Shown here in pieces: positions 1 through 8,472 of a stretch of DNA of 64,000 bases; the stretch's first letter is position 1; each line of letters opens with the position of its first letter. Under the pieces are notes generated by a model that saw only the letters and a list, made by a program, of their open reading frames with translations, made no database searches and was not told the DNA's origin. This DNA comes from Actinomycetes bacterium (GTDB taxonomy: Bacteria > Actinomycetota > Actinomycetes > Mycobacteriales > Mycobacteriaceae): positions 1 to 64,000 of the forward strand of contig JAEXZY010000008.1 of assembly GCA_023404955.1 (NCBI GenBank), written 5' to 3'. The position numbers and the translations under genes were made by a program.

Positions 1-378
<378 letters not shown>

Positions 379-426
379 ACAACAAACACAACAAAACCTC
401 GCAACCACACCACAACACCACCCCCA

Positions 427-474
427 CCACCAAAAAACAGGGGCGATAAACCTCCCCCCACCAAAAACAGGGGG
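427..474 (+). repeat. Short direct repeat in the 23S-5S spacer
   Basis: Two copies of CACCAAAAA(A)CAGGGG, at about 427-443 and 459-474, differ only by one A. The C-runs before and G-runs at the end of each copy can pair, so each may form a small hairpin in the precursor transcript. It lies in the transcribed spacer between 23S and 5S rRNA, where processing sites are expected. A role in processing is inference only. Confidence 0.5.
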
Positions 475-496
475 ATCACTGAAAAAGTGAATAGAG

Positions 497-611
497 TTAC
501 GGCGGCCATAGCGGCAGGGAAACGCCCGGACCCATCCCGAACCCGGAAGCTAAGCCTACCAGCGCCGATGATACTACCCACCCGGGTGGAAAAGTAGGAC
601 ACCGCCGAACA
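497..611 (+). rRNA. rrf: 5S ribosomal RNA
   Basis: The 115-base segment starts TTACGGCGGCCATAGCGGC and ends CACCGCCGAACA, so the 5' and 3' ends pair as the terminal helix. The conserved loop A-to-loop E stretch CCCATCCCGAACCCGGAAG is present in full. Length and ends match the mycobacterial 5S gene. It is co-transcribed with 23S and is followed by a strong hairpin terminator. Confidence 0.97.
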
Positions 612-622
612 CACATTTAAGC

Positions 623-655
623 CCTGTGCCCCCCAATTCTGTTGGGGGGCACAGG
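623..655 (+). terminator. Terminator hairpin of the rRNA operon
   Basis: A perfect 14-base-pair stem (623-636 with 642-655, arm CCTGTGCCCCCCAA) closes a 5-base loop directly after the 5S gene and is followed by ATTTGTGT. There is no long U-run, as is usual in mycobacteria. It separates the rRNA operon from the convergent ogt gene, so it could also serve the end of ogt. Confidence 0.85.
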
Positions 656-673
656 CATTTGTGTATCTAGGGC

Positions 674-1177
674 TCAGTCGAAGAGCGTGGCCTCCGCCGG
701 CGCGTGGCGCTTCTCCATACCGAGCAGCAACTTCTTGCGCTCGAGTCCACCGCCATATCCGGTGAGGTTTCCGTTCGCTCCGATGACGCGATGGCACGGC
801 ACGATGATGCTGATGGGATTGTGGCCATTGGCCAGTCCGACCGCGCGAGACGCGCCGGGAGTTCCTATCTGCGCGGCGATCTCTCCGTAGGAACGTGTCT
901 CGCCGTACGGAATCGTCTGCAGCGCAGCCCATACCGTGCGTTGGAAGTCGGTGCCGACCATATCGAGCTCGATGTCGAACTCCTGCCGTTCCCCGCGGAA
1001 GTACTCGCCGAGCTGACGCACCGCATCGTCGAACGCGCCACCGTCGGGCTCCCAGTCGGCTCGGCTGGGTTCATACGTCTGGTCGACCATCCGCAGGTGT
1101 TGCAGGCGGTCGCCGACGCCCGCCAAGGTGAGGATGCCGATAGGGCTCTCGACAGTCCGGTAGGTCACTCGCTTCAT
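674..1177 (-). CDS. ogt: Methylated-DNA--protein-cysteine methyltransferase
   Basis: The 167-residue protein is a DNA repair suicide enzyme that moves the alkyl group from O6-alkylguanine or O4-alkylthymine onto its own cysteine. The active-site motif PCHRVI is present with acceptor Cys128, preceded by the Arg-finger region GASRAVG and the conserved QRTVWAALQTIPYGETRSYGE stretch. Two adjacent ATG codons exist (1180 and 1177); the Shine-Dalgarno AAGGAG fits the second better. The first ATG overlaps the alkA stop as ATGA, so the pair is translationally coupled. The order matches M. tuberculosis Rv1316c-Rv1317c. Confidence 0.95.
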   Translation of the reverse strand: MKRVTYRTVESPIGILTLAGVGDRLQHLRMVDQTYEPSRADWEPDGGAFDDAVRQLGEYFRGERQEFDIELDMVGTDFQRTVWAALQTIPYGETRSYGEIAAQIGTPGASRAVGLANGHNPISIIVPCHRVIGANGNLTGYGGGLERKKLLLGMEKRHAPAEATLFD

Positions 1178-2661
1178 CATTTCTCCTTCGGTGGCCACTG
1201 GTTGACCGAGTGTTCGAGGGTGGTCCAAAGATGTTGTGTCACATAGGAACGCCACGGCCGCCATCGTCCGCTGTGCGCGATGAGCGACTTCGCATCCTCG
1301 GCCAGGCCGAGATGGCGGGCCGCGATCAGGACGCCGAGATCGGCCGCCGGAAACGCATCCGGGTCGCCGAGGCCGCGCATAGCGATCATCTCTGCCGTCC
1401 ACGGTCCGATACCGGGAAGTGCCAGCAACTGCTCGCGAGCCCGGTCCCACGAACTTCCCGAATCCAGCACCAACTCACCACTTCCGAGCGCGTCGATCAG
1501 TGTCGTCACGGTGCGCTGACGAGCCTTCGGCACCGCCAGGTGGCGCACGTCGATCTCGGTCAGATCCTCGATCGCCGGGAACGTGTGTGTCAGACCCCCA
1601 CCCGGGTCGCTGACCGCATGTCCATAGGCCGTAACCAGCCGAGCGGCATGCGTTCGCGCGGCCGCGGTCGACACCTGCTGCCCCAGCACGACCCGCAACG
1701 CCAACTCGTGCTCGTCGACAGTCCGCGGGATGCGCTGACCCGGTGCTTTCGCGACCACCGCAGCCATCGGCCCGTCCTCGCTGAGCGCGTCGACGACGGC
1801 CTCCGGATCGGCGTCGAGGTCGAGCAGGCGCCGACAGCGGGCGATCGCTGCAGGAAGATCGCGGAAGTCCGCGAGCCGCAGCAGACACCGGACGTGATCG
1901 GGGTGCGGGGTGAGCTCGACGATCCCGCTGCCGTGCGGCAATCGCATTGTGCGCCGGTACGTCTCGTCGCGTGTCTCCTCGATGCCGGGAATCGCGGTCG
2001 CTGCCAGATGGCCGAACACACCCTCGTAGGCGAACGGTGTGCGCACTGGCAATCGCAGTGACAGCACGCCGCTGCTTTCCGTGTCGTCACCGAATCGCTC
2101 GCGGGCCCGCCGGCGCAGCATCGTCGGCGTCAGATCGCAGACTGCTCGGACCGTGTCGTTGAACTGACGGATGCTGGCGAACCCCGCTGCGAACGCGACG
2201 TCGCTGAACGGCATGTCGGTGGTTTCTATGAGTACCCGCGACATCTGTGTGCGTTGCGCCCTGGCCAGCGCAAGGGGCGTCGCTCCTACTTCGGTCTGCA
2301 TCAGGCGTTCCAGCTGCCGCACCGTGTAGCCGAGCCTCGCTGCCAAGCCCGTGACACCATCGCGGTCGACAGTGCCGTCGGCGATCAGTCGCATCGCCCG
2401 TGCCACGACATCTCCCCGGACGTTCCACTCCGGCGAGCCGGGTGAGGCATCAGGCCTGCAACGTTTGCACGCTCGGAAACCTGCCCGCTGGGCGGCCGCG
2501 GCCGTCGGGAAGAACTCGACATTGCGGGCGAACGGTGGGCGCGCCGGGCAACTGGGCCGGCAGTAGATTTTGGTTGTCAGCACCGCGGTCACGAACCAGC
2601 CGTCGAACCTCGCGTCCTTGGCCTGGACGGCACGGTAGCAGCGGTCGAAATCGGAGTGCAT
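1177..2661 (-). CDS. alkA: Ada-AlkA fusion: alkylation-response regulator and 3-methyladenine glycosylase
   Basis: The 494-residue protein joins an N-terminal Ada zinc domain (Cys34, Cys38, Cys65, Cys68; Cys34 in YCRPSC is the expected methyl acceptor), an AraC-type helix-turn-helix (about 95-180), an AlkA N-terminal domain and a C-terminal HhH-GPD glycosylase with LPGIGPW at 415-421 and catalytic Asp441. It should sense methyl-phosphotriesters, activate its own operon, and excise alkylated purines. The start MHSDF is chosen because homologues begin there; an upstream start at 2685 would add 8 residues. It overlaps ogt by the ATGA junction. Confidence 0.94.
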   Translation of the reverse strand: MHSDFDRCYRAVQAKDARFDGWFVTAVLTTKIYCRPSCPARPPFARNVEFFPTAAAAQRAGFRACKRCRPDASPGSPEWNVRGDVVARAMRLIADGTVDRDGVTGLAARLGYTVRQLERLMQTEVGATPLALARAQRTQMSRVLIETTDMPFSDVAFAAGFASIRQFNDTVRAVCDLTPTMLRRRARERFGDDTESSGVLSLRLPVRTPFAYEGVFGHLAATAIPGIEETRDETYRRTMRLPHGSGIVELTPHPDHVRCLLRLADFRDLPAAIARCRRLLDLDADPEAVVDALSEDGPMAAVVAKAPGQRIPRTVDEHELALRVVLGQQVSTAAARTHAARLVTAYGHAVSDPGGGLTHTFPAIEDLTEIDVRHLAVPKARQRTVTTLIDALGSGELVLDSGSSWDRAREQLLALPGIGPWTAEMIAMRGLGDPDAFPAADLGVLIAARHLGLAEDAKSLIAHSGRWRPWRSYVTQHLWTTLEHSVNQWPPKEK

Positions 2662-2717
2662 ACTTCGACAATGACATGCGGTCACCGAGAGAACTAGCGG
2701 AAAAGCGACATCGCAGT

Positions 2718-3650
2718 TCAGCCGCCGCGCCGCACCGGTCCCAAGCGCTCGGCGATCTGCTCGACCATCCGCTCGACCTCATCCAGCCGTCCGCCCAGTC
2801 GCTCCGGCACCCACGCCACAGCGATCTGCGCCGGCGCCCAGGTGGTCTCGTCGAGAGGGATCAGCGAGAACTCGGGCGGGGAGAAGATCTTGCCGATGAA
2901 CGAGTCGGGGGCGTAGCTCACCACGGCGACCATGTGCCGATTGAAGACCTGGGTGGCCATCTCGACTTCCCCGCCGCCCCGATTGGTGGTGCGGACGATC
3001 CGATGAACACCCCGGCGGTTGAGGCGTCGGGTCAGCCCGGCGAGCACGACGGGGTTCGGCCGCGCGAAGTCGATCGCGACCTCGCGATCGCGCAACTCCT
3101 CGATCGACACCACGTCTCTGTCCGCCAGTGGATCGTCGAAGCGCACCGCGATCCCGCCCTGATAGGTGGCGACGACCCGGGACCGCAGGCGCTTGTCGGT
3201 GGCGGGTAGGTGGATCAAGCCGAGCTCCGCGCGGCCGGCGATCAGCATCGCCGTCACCTCCGCTGCAGAGCCGGGCATGCTGAACTCCGCAGGACCCGGC
3301 AGGGCTGCGATCACCGCTTTGAGGTGGCTGAGCAGATCTGACGGCGCGTACGCGGTCGCGCTGACCCGTAGCGGCGCGAGTCCGCGCACGCCCTGTACGG
3401 CCGCGGCCTTGAAGTCTTCGACCTGGCGCAGGATCTCCCGTGCCGGACCGATCAACCGCTGACCCAGCGGGCTGAGTCGCACCTCGTGATAACTGCGCTC
3501 GAAAAGCGCTCCGCCCAACTCCTTTTCGAGCACCTTGATCTGCTTGCTCAACGGGGGAGGGGTGATCATCAACTTCTCGGCCGCGCGCGCGAAGTGCAAC
3601 TCGTCGGCGACGGCGACGAAGTACCTGAGCCTGGTGAAGTCGATGTCCAT
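2718..3650 (-). CDS. LysR-family transcriptional regulator
   Basis: The 310-residue protein has a typical LysR winged helix-turn-helix at residues 5-62 (FARAAEKLMITPPPLSKQIKVLEKELG) followed by a substrate-binding domain of two alpha/beta lobes. It is the last gene of a co-directional group after a CoA-transferase and two acyl-CoA dehydrogenases, with a 54-base gap to the CoA-transferase, so it probably controls that acyl-CoA module. The effector is unknown. Unlike many LysR genes it is not divergent from its likely target. Confidence 0.9.
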   Translation of the reverse strand: MDIDFTRLRYFVAVADELHFARAAEKLMITPPPLSKQIKVLEKELGGALFERSYHEVRLSPLGQRLIGPAREILRQVEDFKAAAVQGVRGLAPLRVSATAYAPSDLLSHLKAVIAALPGPAEFSMPGSAAEVTAMLIAGRAELGLIHLPATDKRLRSRVVATYQGGIAVRFDDPLADRDVVSIEELRDREVAIDFARPNPVVLAGLTRRLNRRGVHRIVRTTNRGGGEVEMATQVFNRHMVAVVSYAPDSFIGKIFSPPEFSLIPLDETTWAPAQIAVAWVPERLGGRLDEVERMVEQIAERLGPVRRGG

Positions 3651-3704
3651 TCCCTGCCCGTCCGAGACCTACGGGCATGGTACGAGACCGCCGCGGCGGA
3701 CCCG

Positions 3705-6056
3705 TCAGACCGGGGTGGCGTCGACCTGCGGTGTCTCCAGCACGCCGCGATCGTGCAACGCGGTGATCTGCGCCGGATCGAGGCCGAGGAGTTCCGCAGC
3801 GATCTCGGCGGTCTGCTCGCCCAGCAGGGGGGCCTGCCGCATCGGCGGGTCTGCCACATGGGCGCAGTGGATCTGGGCGTTTTCGACGATGAACGGGACG
3901 GAACCGAACGGATGCAACTCCTCGCGGAACGCCCGGCGCTGCTGGTAGTAGCCGAACCCGGGGAGCTCATCGGCGCGCAGCACCGCACCGGCAGGAATCC
4001 CCGCGGCCTGCAGCTCCGTCATCGCCGCCACCTTGGAACGACCTGCCGTCCACGCCGCGAGCGCATCGTCGAGTCCGGCACCGGAGGCGCCGGGGGCGCC
4101 GACGACCCCTGCCAGTGCACGGAGTTCGTCGTCGCTGCGTGGTGTCACGACCACCCACTGGTCGTCGCCTGCCGCCGCGTATGTACCCCTGAGCCCGTCG
4201 GGAACCGAAGGAGCGTCCGGATGTCCGCTCCGTCGCAGCGCGTCGGCGGCGATGTCGGCTGCGAGGTGGGTGAGCATCACCTCGGCCTGCGAGATGCTCG
4301 CCGCACCACCGCTTCCGGTGCGTTCCCGGCGGATCAGCAGCGCCAGCGCCGCCAACGACCCGATGCGGGCGGCGACGTGGTCGGGGTAGACGGTGACGGT
4401 GTCGCAGAACGTATCCGGCTCACCCGGGTACACCCACAGGTTGGTGAAGCCGACCGCGGCGCGCACCAACGGTCCGTAGCCGAGGCGGGCGGCCCACGGC
4501 CCGGTGGGCCCGAACGCCGAGCTGTCGACCACCACGACCTCGGGATTGATTTGCCGCAATGTCGCGTGGTCCATGCCCAGCGCGCCGGCGACACCGGGTT
4601 TGAAGTTGGTCAGCACGACATCGCTGCGCTCGACCAAGCGGTGCGCCAGCGCACGTCCCTCGTCGCAGCGCAGGTCGATGCCGATCGAGCGCTTGTTGCG
4701 ATGCCCCGCCGCATAGGGCTGGGTCATCGCGGTCGGCTTGCCCAGCCGCAGGCCGTCAGGATGCGCGGAGTGCTCGACCTTGACCACGTCGGCCCCGAGG
4801 TCCCCGAAGAAGCGGCCCGTGTCGGCGCCGACCACGATGACACCCAGGTCCAGGATGCGCAGCCCCTCGAGCGGCAGACCCTGCCCAGCACGTTCCCGCG
4901 CGCCGAGAACAGGCGCGGACACGATGCGCTGCGATTCGGCCCGGTGGCTCGCCGTGGCCCGGTGACCGTCGATTTCGCAGACGCCGGCCGGGATCGGCGC
5001 CACCACCCCCGGCGCCAGTTCGGCGTCGGTGAAGAATCCGCGCGCGGTGAAGTGCTCGGCGGCCAGCGCCTCGGGCAACGTCAGTAGCGCGGCGGTCGGC
5101 ACGCCGTGGGCCTGCCCTTGCTCCTCGAGCTCCGCGCGGGTCTTGTCGGCGCAGAACCGTTCGATCGCCTCTTGCAGATCCGGTGAGTGGAAGCGCTTGC
5201 CCAGTTTGTCGTAGGACGGGTCGGCGAATTCCTGCGGACTGCCCATCAGCGCGAACATGCCGCGCCACTGCCGTTTCGACAGCACGCAGATGCGGACGTA
5301 CCCGTCCGCGCAGCGGAAGATGGGGTAGCGCTGTCGCTCGGCGTTCCAGTCGCGCTGCTGGGCGCTCACTGCGACACCGGCCGACGCGCTGCCTGCCGAT
5401 CCGAATGGTGGATCCAGGGTCTGCATCGCACCGTCGAGCACCGCGAAGTCGATCAGATCGCCGTCGCCGGTGCGTAACCGGTCCAGGAACACGCTGAGCG
5501 TCGTCGCCGCGGCCTGGGCGGCAGCCACCTGATACGGCAGTTCGGCCGGGGGGATCAGCGGGGCGCGACCGGGAATGCCGGACCGCGACAGTTCACTGCT
5601 GAGTGCGTGCAGCACCGGGGTGGTGGCCTGCCAGTGGCGGAAATCGTTGTCACGCCCGAAATCGCTGACCGACAGGATCACCAGGGAGGGGTGGCGGCTC
5701 CGCAGCGTCCGCACCGACAGCGCCTCCTCCGCGGGTGAACCCGGGCGGGTGCTCTCGATGAGGATGTCGGTGCCGCCTAGAAATGTGTCGAATTGCTTGC
5801 GGCCGTGCGCTGTTGACATGTCGATCTCGACGGTGGGCAACCCGTGGCGATTGATCGCCGTCTGCACCGCTACGGACGCGACGTAGGGACCGACAGGACC
5901 GTCGACGGTGACACCGGGCATCTGCAGCACGGTGACATCCGCGCCGAGGTCGGCGTAGAGGCGGCCGACCGCGGTCATCGGCCCGGACGATGCATCCAGG
6001 ACGCGCACGCCTGCTAACGGCGGATCGTAGGCGGGACTCTGCGTGTCGGTGGGCAC
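3705..6056 (-). CDS. Tandem two-domain CaiB/BaiF (family III) CoA-transferase
   Basis: The 783-residue protein consists of two family III CoA-transferase units, about residues 10-380 and 395-783; each starts with a matching strand (GVRVLDASSGPM and GLRILDLGVIVVG). Such enzymes move CoA between acyl donors and carboxylic acids. In the second unit the Asp in VTVYPDHVAA sits where the catalytic Asp is expected. The corresponding part of the first unit (PPAELPYQVAAA) has no Asp, so the first half may be structural. The GTG start lies 5 bases after the preceding acyl-CoA dehydrogenase, which implies one operon. The substrate is unknown. Confidence 0.88.
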   Translation of the reverse strand: MPTDTQSPAYDPPLAGVRVLDASSGPMTAVGRLYADLGADVTVLQMPGVTVDGPVGPYVASVAVQTAINRHGLPTVEIDMSTAHGRKQFDTFLGGTDILIESTRPGSPAEEALSVRTLRSRHPSLVILSVSDFGRDNDFRHWQATTPVLHALSSELSRSGIPGRAPLIPPAELPYQVAAAQAAATTLSVFLDRLRTGDGDLIDFAVLDGAMQTLDPPFGSAGSASAGVAVSAQQRDWNAERQRYPIFRCADGYVRICVLSKRQWRGMFALMGSPQEFADPSYDKLGKRFHSPDLQEAIERFCADKTRAELEEQGQAHGVPTAALLTLPEALAAEHFTARGFFTDAELAPGVVAPIPAGVCEIDGHRATASHRAESQRIVSAPVLGARERAGQGLPLEGLRILDLGVIVVGADTGRFFGDLGADVVKVEHSAHPDGLRLGKPTAMTQPYAAGHRNKRSIGIDLRCDEGRALAHRLVERSDVVLTNFKPGVAGALGMDHATLRQINPEVVVVDSSAFGPTGPWAARLGYGPLVRAAVGFTNLWVYPGEPDTFCDTVTVYPDHVAARIGSLAALALLIRRERTGSGGAASISQAEVMLTHLAADIAADALRRSGHPDAPSVPDGLRGTYAAAGDDQWVVVTPRSDDELRALAGVVGAPGASGAGLDDALAAWTAGRSKVAAMTELQAAGIPAGAVLRADELPGFGYYQQRRAFREELHPFGSVPFIVENAQIHCAHVADPPMRQAPLLGEQTAEIAAELLGLDPAQITALHDRGVLETPQVDATPV

Positions 6057-6061
6057 GCCGC

Positions 6062-7258
6062 TCAGCTCCGACGCGCCTGACGGAACGGGATGTCGCGGTC
6101 GGCTTCGGGTTCCTTCGGCAGTCCCAGGACGCGCTCGCCGATGATGTTGCGCTGGATCTGGTCGGTGCCGCCGCCGATCGAGGTGAAGAACGCGTTGAGA
6201 GTCAGGAAGTTCACGTCGTCGGCCACCGGGTGCTCAGGGCCTGCCAACAGCGCCTGCGCTCCGATGATCTGGGTCTTCAGCGCCGCTTCGGCGTGCAGGA
6301 TCCGCGACATGGCGAGTTTGCCCAGCGACATGATGGAACTGGACGTGCCCTGTGTGGCGGCAGCCTTCGCGCGCGCATTGTTGAGTCGGTTGAGTTCTCG
6401 CATCGCCAACACCGAGGCCAACTGATCGCGCAGGGCCGGGTCACCGAGGGCGCCGTGTGTGCGAGCCAGCTCGATCAAGCTGTCCGCCTGCCGGTTTCGC
6501 GATCCGCGGTTGCTGTCGCCCATGATCGAGCGTTCGTAGGCCAATGCGGTCTGCAGTGCGCGCCATCCGTTGCCCTCACCGCCGAGAAGGTAGTCGTCGG
6601 ACACCTCGGCGTCGGTGATGAACACCTCGTTGAAGTGCGCCTCACCGGTGATCTGCACCAGGGGGCGAACGTCGATCCCGGCCTGCTTCATCGGCAGGAT
6701 GAACAAGCTGAGGCCCTTGTGTTTCGGCACGTCCCAGTCGGTGCGTGCCAAGAGGAGGGCGTACTGAGCGGTCTGGGCCCCGGAGGTCCAGACTTTCTGG
6801 CCGTTGACAATCCACCGATCGCCCTCCCGTACCGCCGTTGTCCGTACCGCGGCGAGGTCCGAGCCGGCACCGGGCTCGCTGTAGAGCAGGCAGGTGCGCG
6901 CACGCTCGACGAGGAAGTCGCGCAGCAGTTCCTCGCGCAGGCGGGGGGTGCCCAACGCGAGCACGGTGTTGGCCGCGATGTTGTACCTGTCCTGCGAGGA
7001 GCCCGGCGCCTTCACCGCGGCGAACTCTCGGGCGATCACGGCGGCCAACGCGCCGGGGTAACCGCGACCGAACCACTCGACGGGATAGGTCGGCGCCGCG
7101 TATCCGGCCGTGAGAACTTTCTCCAGCCATGCGACCCGTTCCGGCGAGCTGGTCCACGGGTCGCCACCGCCGGGCAGCGGAGACCAGTTGTCGCGCAGCC
7201 ACTCCCGAACCTCATCGCGCAGTTCGTCGGCGCTGGGCAACGTCGTCGTCTCGGTCAT
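6062..7258 (-). CDS. Acyl-CoA dehydrogenase
   Basis: The 398-residue FAD enzyme shows the family landmarks: a flavin-binding stretch YSEPGAGSDLAAVRT, IVNGQKVWTSGA, and a C-terminal motif GGGTDQIQRNIIGERVLGLP. It would introduce an alpha-beta double bond into an acyl-CoA. The gene lies 1 base after the start-side partner at 7260-8366, and the two resemble the heteromeric FadE pairs of mycobacteria in which one subunit supplies the catalytic base and FAD contacts are shared. Start MTETTTLPS is favoured because upstream residues are non-conserved low-complexity readthrough of the previous gene. Confidence 0.9.
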   Translation of the reverse strand: MTETTTLPSADELRDEVREWLRDNWSPLPGGGDPWTSSPERVAWLEKVLTAGYAAPTYPVEWFGRGYPGALAAVIAREFAAVKAPGSSQDRYNIAANTVLALGTPRLREELLRDFLVERARTCLLYSEPGAGSDLAAVRTTAVREGDRWIVNGQKVWTSGAQTAQYALLLARTDWDVPKHKGLSLFILPMKQAGIDVRPLVQITGEAHFNEVFITDAEVSDDYLLGGEGNGWRALQTALAYERSIMGDSNRGSRNRQADSLIELARTHGALGDPALRDQLASVLAMRELNRLNNARAKAAATQGTSSSIMSLGKLAMSRILHAEAALKTQIIGAQALLAGPEHPVADDVNFLTLNAFFTSIGGGTDQIQRNIIGERVLGLPKEPEADRDIPFRQARRS

Positions 7259-7259
7259 C

Positions 7260-8366
7260 TCAGGCGCCTTTCGCGGCGAGGTAGCGTTCGCGGTGCGCGC
7301 GGGTGCCGCCGAACAGGTGCAATCCGGTGCGGGCGCGTCGCAGGTACAGGTGCGCAGGGTGTTCCCAGGTGAACGCGATCCCGCCGTGCATCTGGATCGC
7401 GTTGAGCGCCACCGTGTGATAGGCCTCCGCGCAGGTGAACCCTGCCAACGCAACAGCGCCGCCCGCGGTTTCGCTGCCATCGGCCTTCTCGGCGGCAGCG
7501 TGACGGGCCGCTGACGTCGCGTTCTCCACGTCGATGAGCAGGTCCGCGGCCATGTGCTTGAGCGCTTGGAAGCTGCCGATCTGCCGACCGAACTGGACGC
7601 GGGTCTTGAGGTACTCGACGGTCATGTCGAAGATGCGCCGAGCACCGCCGACCTGCTCACCCGCCGATGCGATGACGGCGTGATCCAGCGCCTCGCTCAC
7701 CGCATCCCAGCCGGCGGTTCCGAGCCTGCGGGCCGGGGCGCTCGTCAGCGTGATCGTCGACAACCGGACGGTCGGATCGAAAACCGTTGCAGCAGAGACT
7801 ACGAACCCCGGCGCGGCGGGATTCACCTCGAACACCCCGATACCGTCGTCGGTAATCCCGGCGACCAGCACCACGTCGGCGACATGACCCCAGGCGACGT
7901 AATGAGCTGCGCCGGTGAGGGTGGCGACAGAATCCCCTTGTGTGTCCACCCGGACGTCGACCCCCTCGGGCGTCCAGCAGCCGGCCGGTCCGGTCAACGC
8001 CACCGTCCCGATCGCCGTACCGTCGGCCAGCGGCGGTAACAGCCGGGCCTTGTCCTCATCGGAACCCGCCGCGTTGATCAGCGCGACGGTCAGCACGGCG
8101 CTGGAGACGAACGGAGCGGGCAGCAGTGCCGCGCCGGTCTCTTCGGCAACTGCCTCGAGTTCGGCGGCACCGAATCCCAGTCCGCCGTACTCGGGCGCGA
8201 CCAGCATGCCCAGCACACCCTGGTCGGCCAACCGAGCCCACAGCCCGCGGTCGAACCCGTCCCCGGAGTCCATGACGCGGCGCACGTCAGACTCGGTGCA
8301 TCCGTCGGCCAACAGGTCGCCGACCGCGGTGGAGAGCTCAGCCAGCTCGGCCACATCCAACGTCAT
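7260..8366 (-). CDS. Acyl-CoA dehydrogenase, partner subunit
   Basis: The 368-residue protein has an acyl-CoA dehydrogenase fold with the motif TRVQFGRQIGSFQALKHMAADLL and the C-terminal sequence MHGGIAFTWEHPAHLYLRRA, which is typical of the second subunit of mycobacterial alpha2beta2 FadE pairs. It is the first gene of the operon 8366-2718 (dehydrogenase, dehydrogenase, CoA-transferase, LysR). The pairing with the next gene is inferred from adjacency and from the fused homologue elsewhere in this window at 44278-46527. The substrate is not predictable from sequence. Confidence 0.9.
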   Translation of the reverse strand: MTLDVAELAELSTAVGDLLADGCTESDVRRVMDSGDGFDRGLWARLADQGVLGMLVAPEYGGLGFGAAELEAVAEETGAALLPAPFVSSAVLTVALINAAGSDEDKARLLPPLADGTAIGTVALTGPAGCWTPEGVDVRVDTQGDSVATLTGAAHYVAWGHVADVVLVAGITDDGIGVFEVNPAAPGFVVSAATVFDPTVRLSTITLTSAPARRLGTAGWDAVSEALDHAVIASAGEQVGGARRIFDMTVEYLKTRVQFGRQIGSFQALKHMAADLLIDVENATSAARHAAAEKADGSETAGGAVALAGFTCAEAYHTVALNAIQMHGGIAFTWEHPAHLYLRRARTGLHLFGGTRAHRERYLAAKGA

Positions 8367-8472
8367 CTCAACGCCTCCCTCGGGTCGCGCCCACCATCGT
8401 GCGGGGCTGTCTGCGCGCTGTCCATCACCGATCTCGACACCGGCGGATGTCGCGTCGGGACATGCGCAGGGG

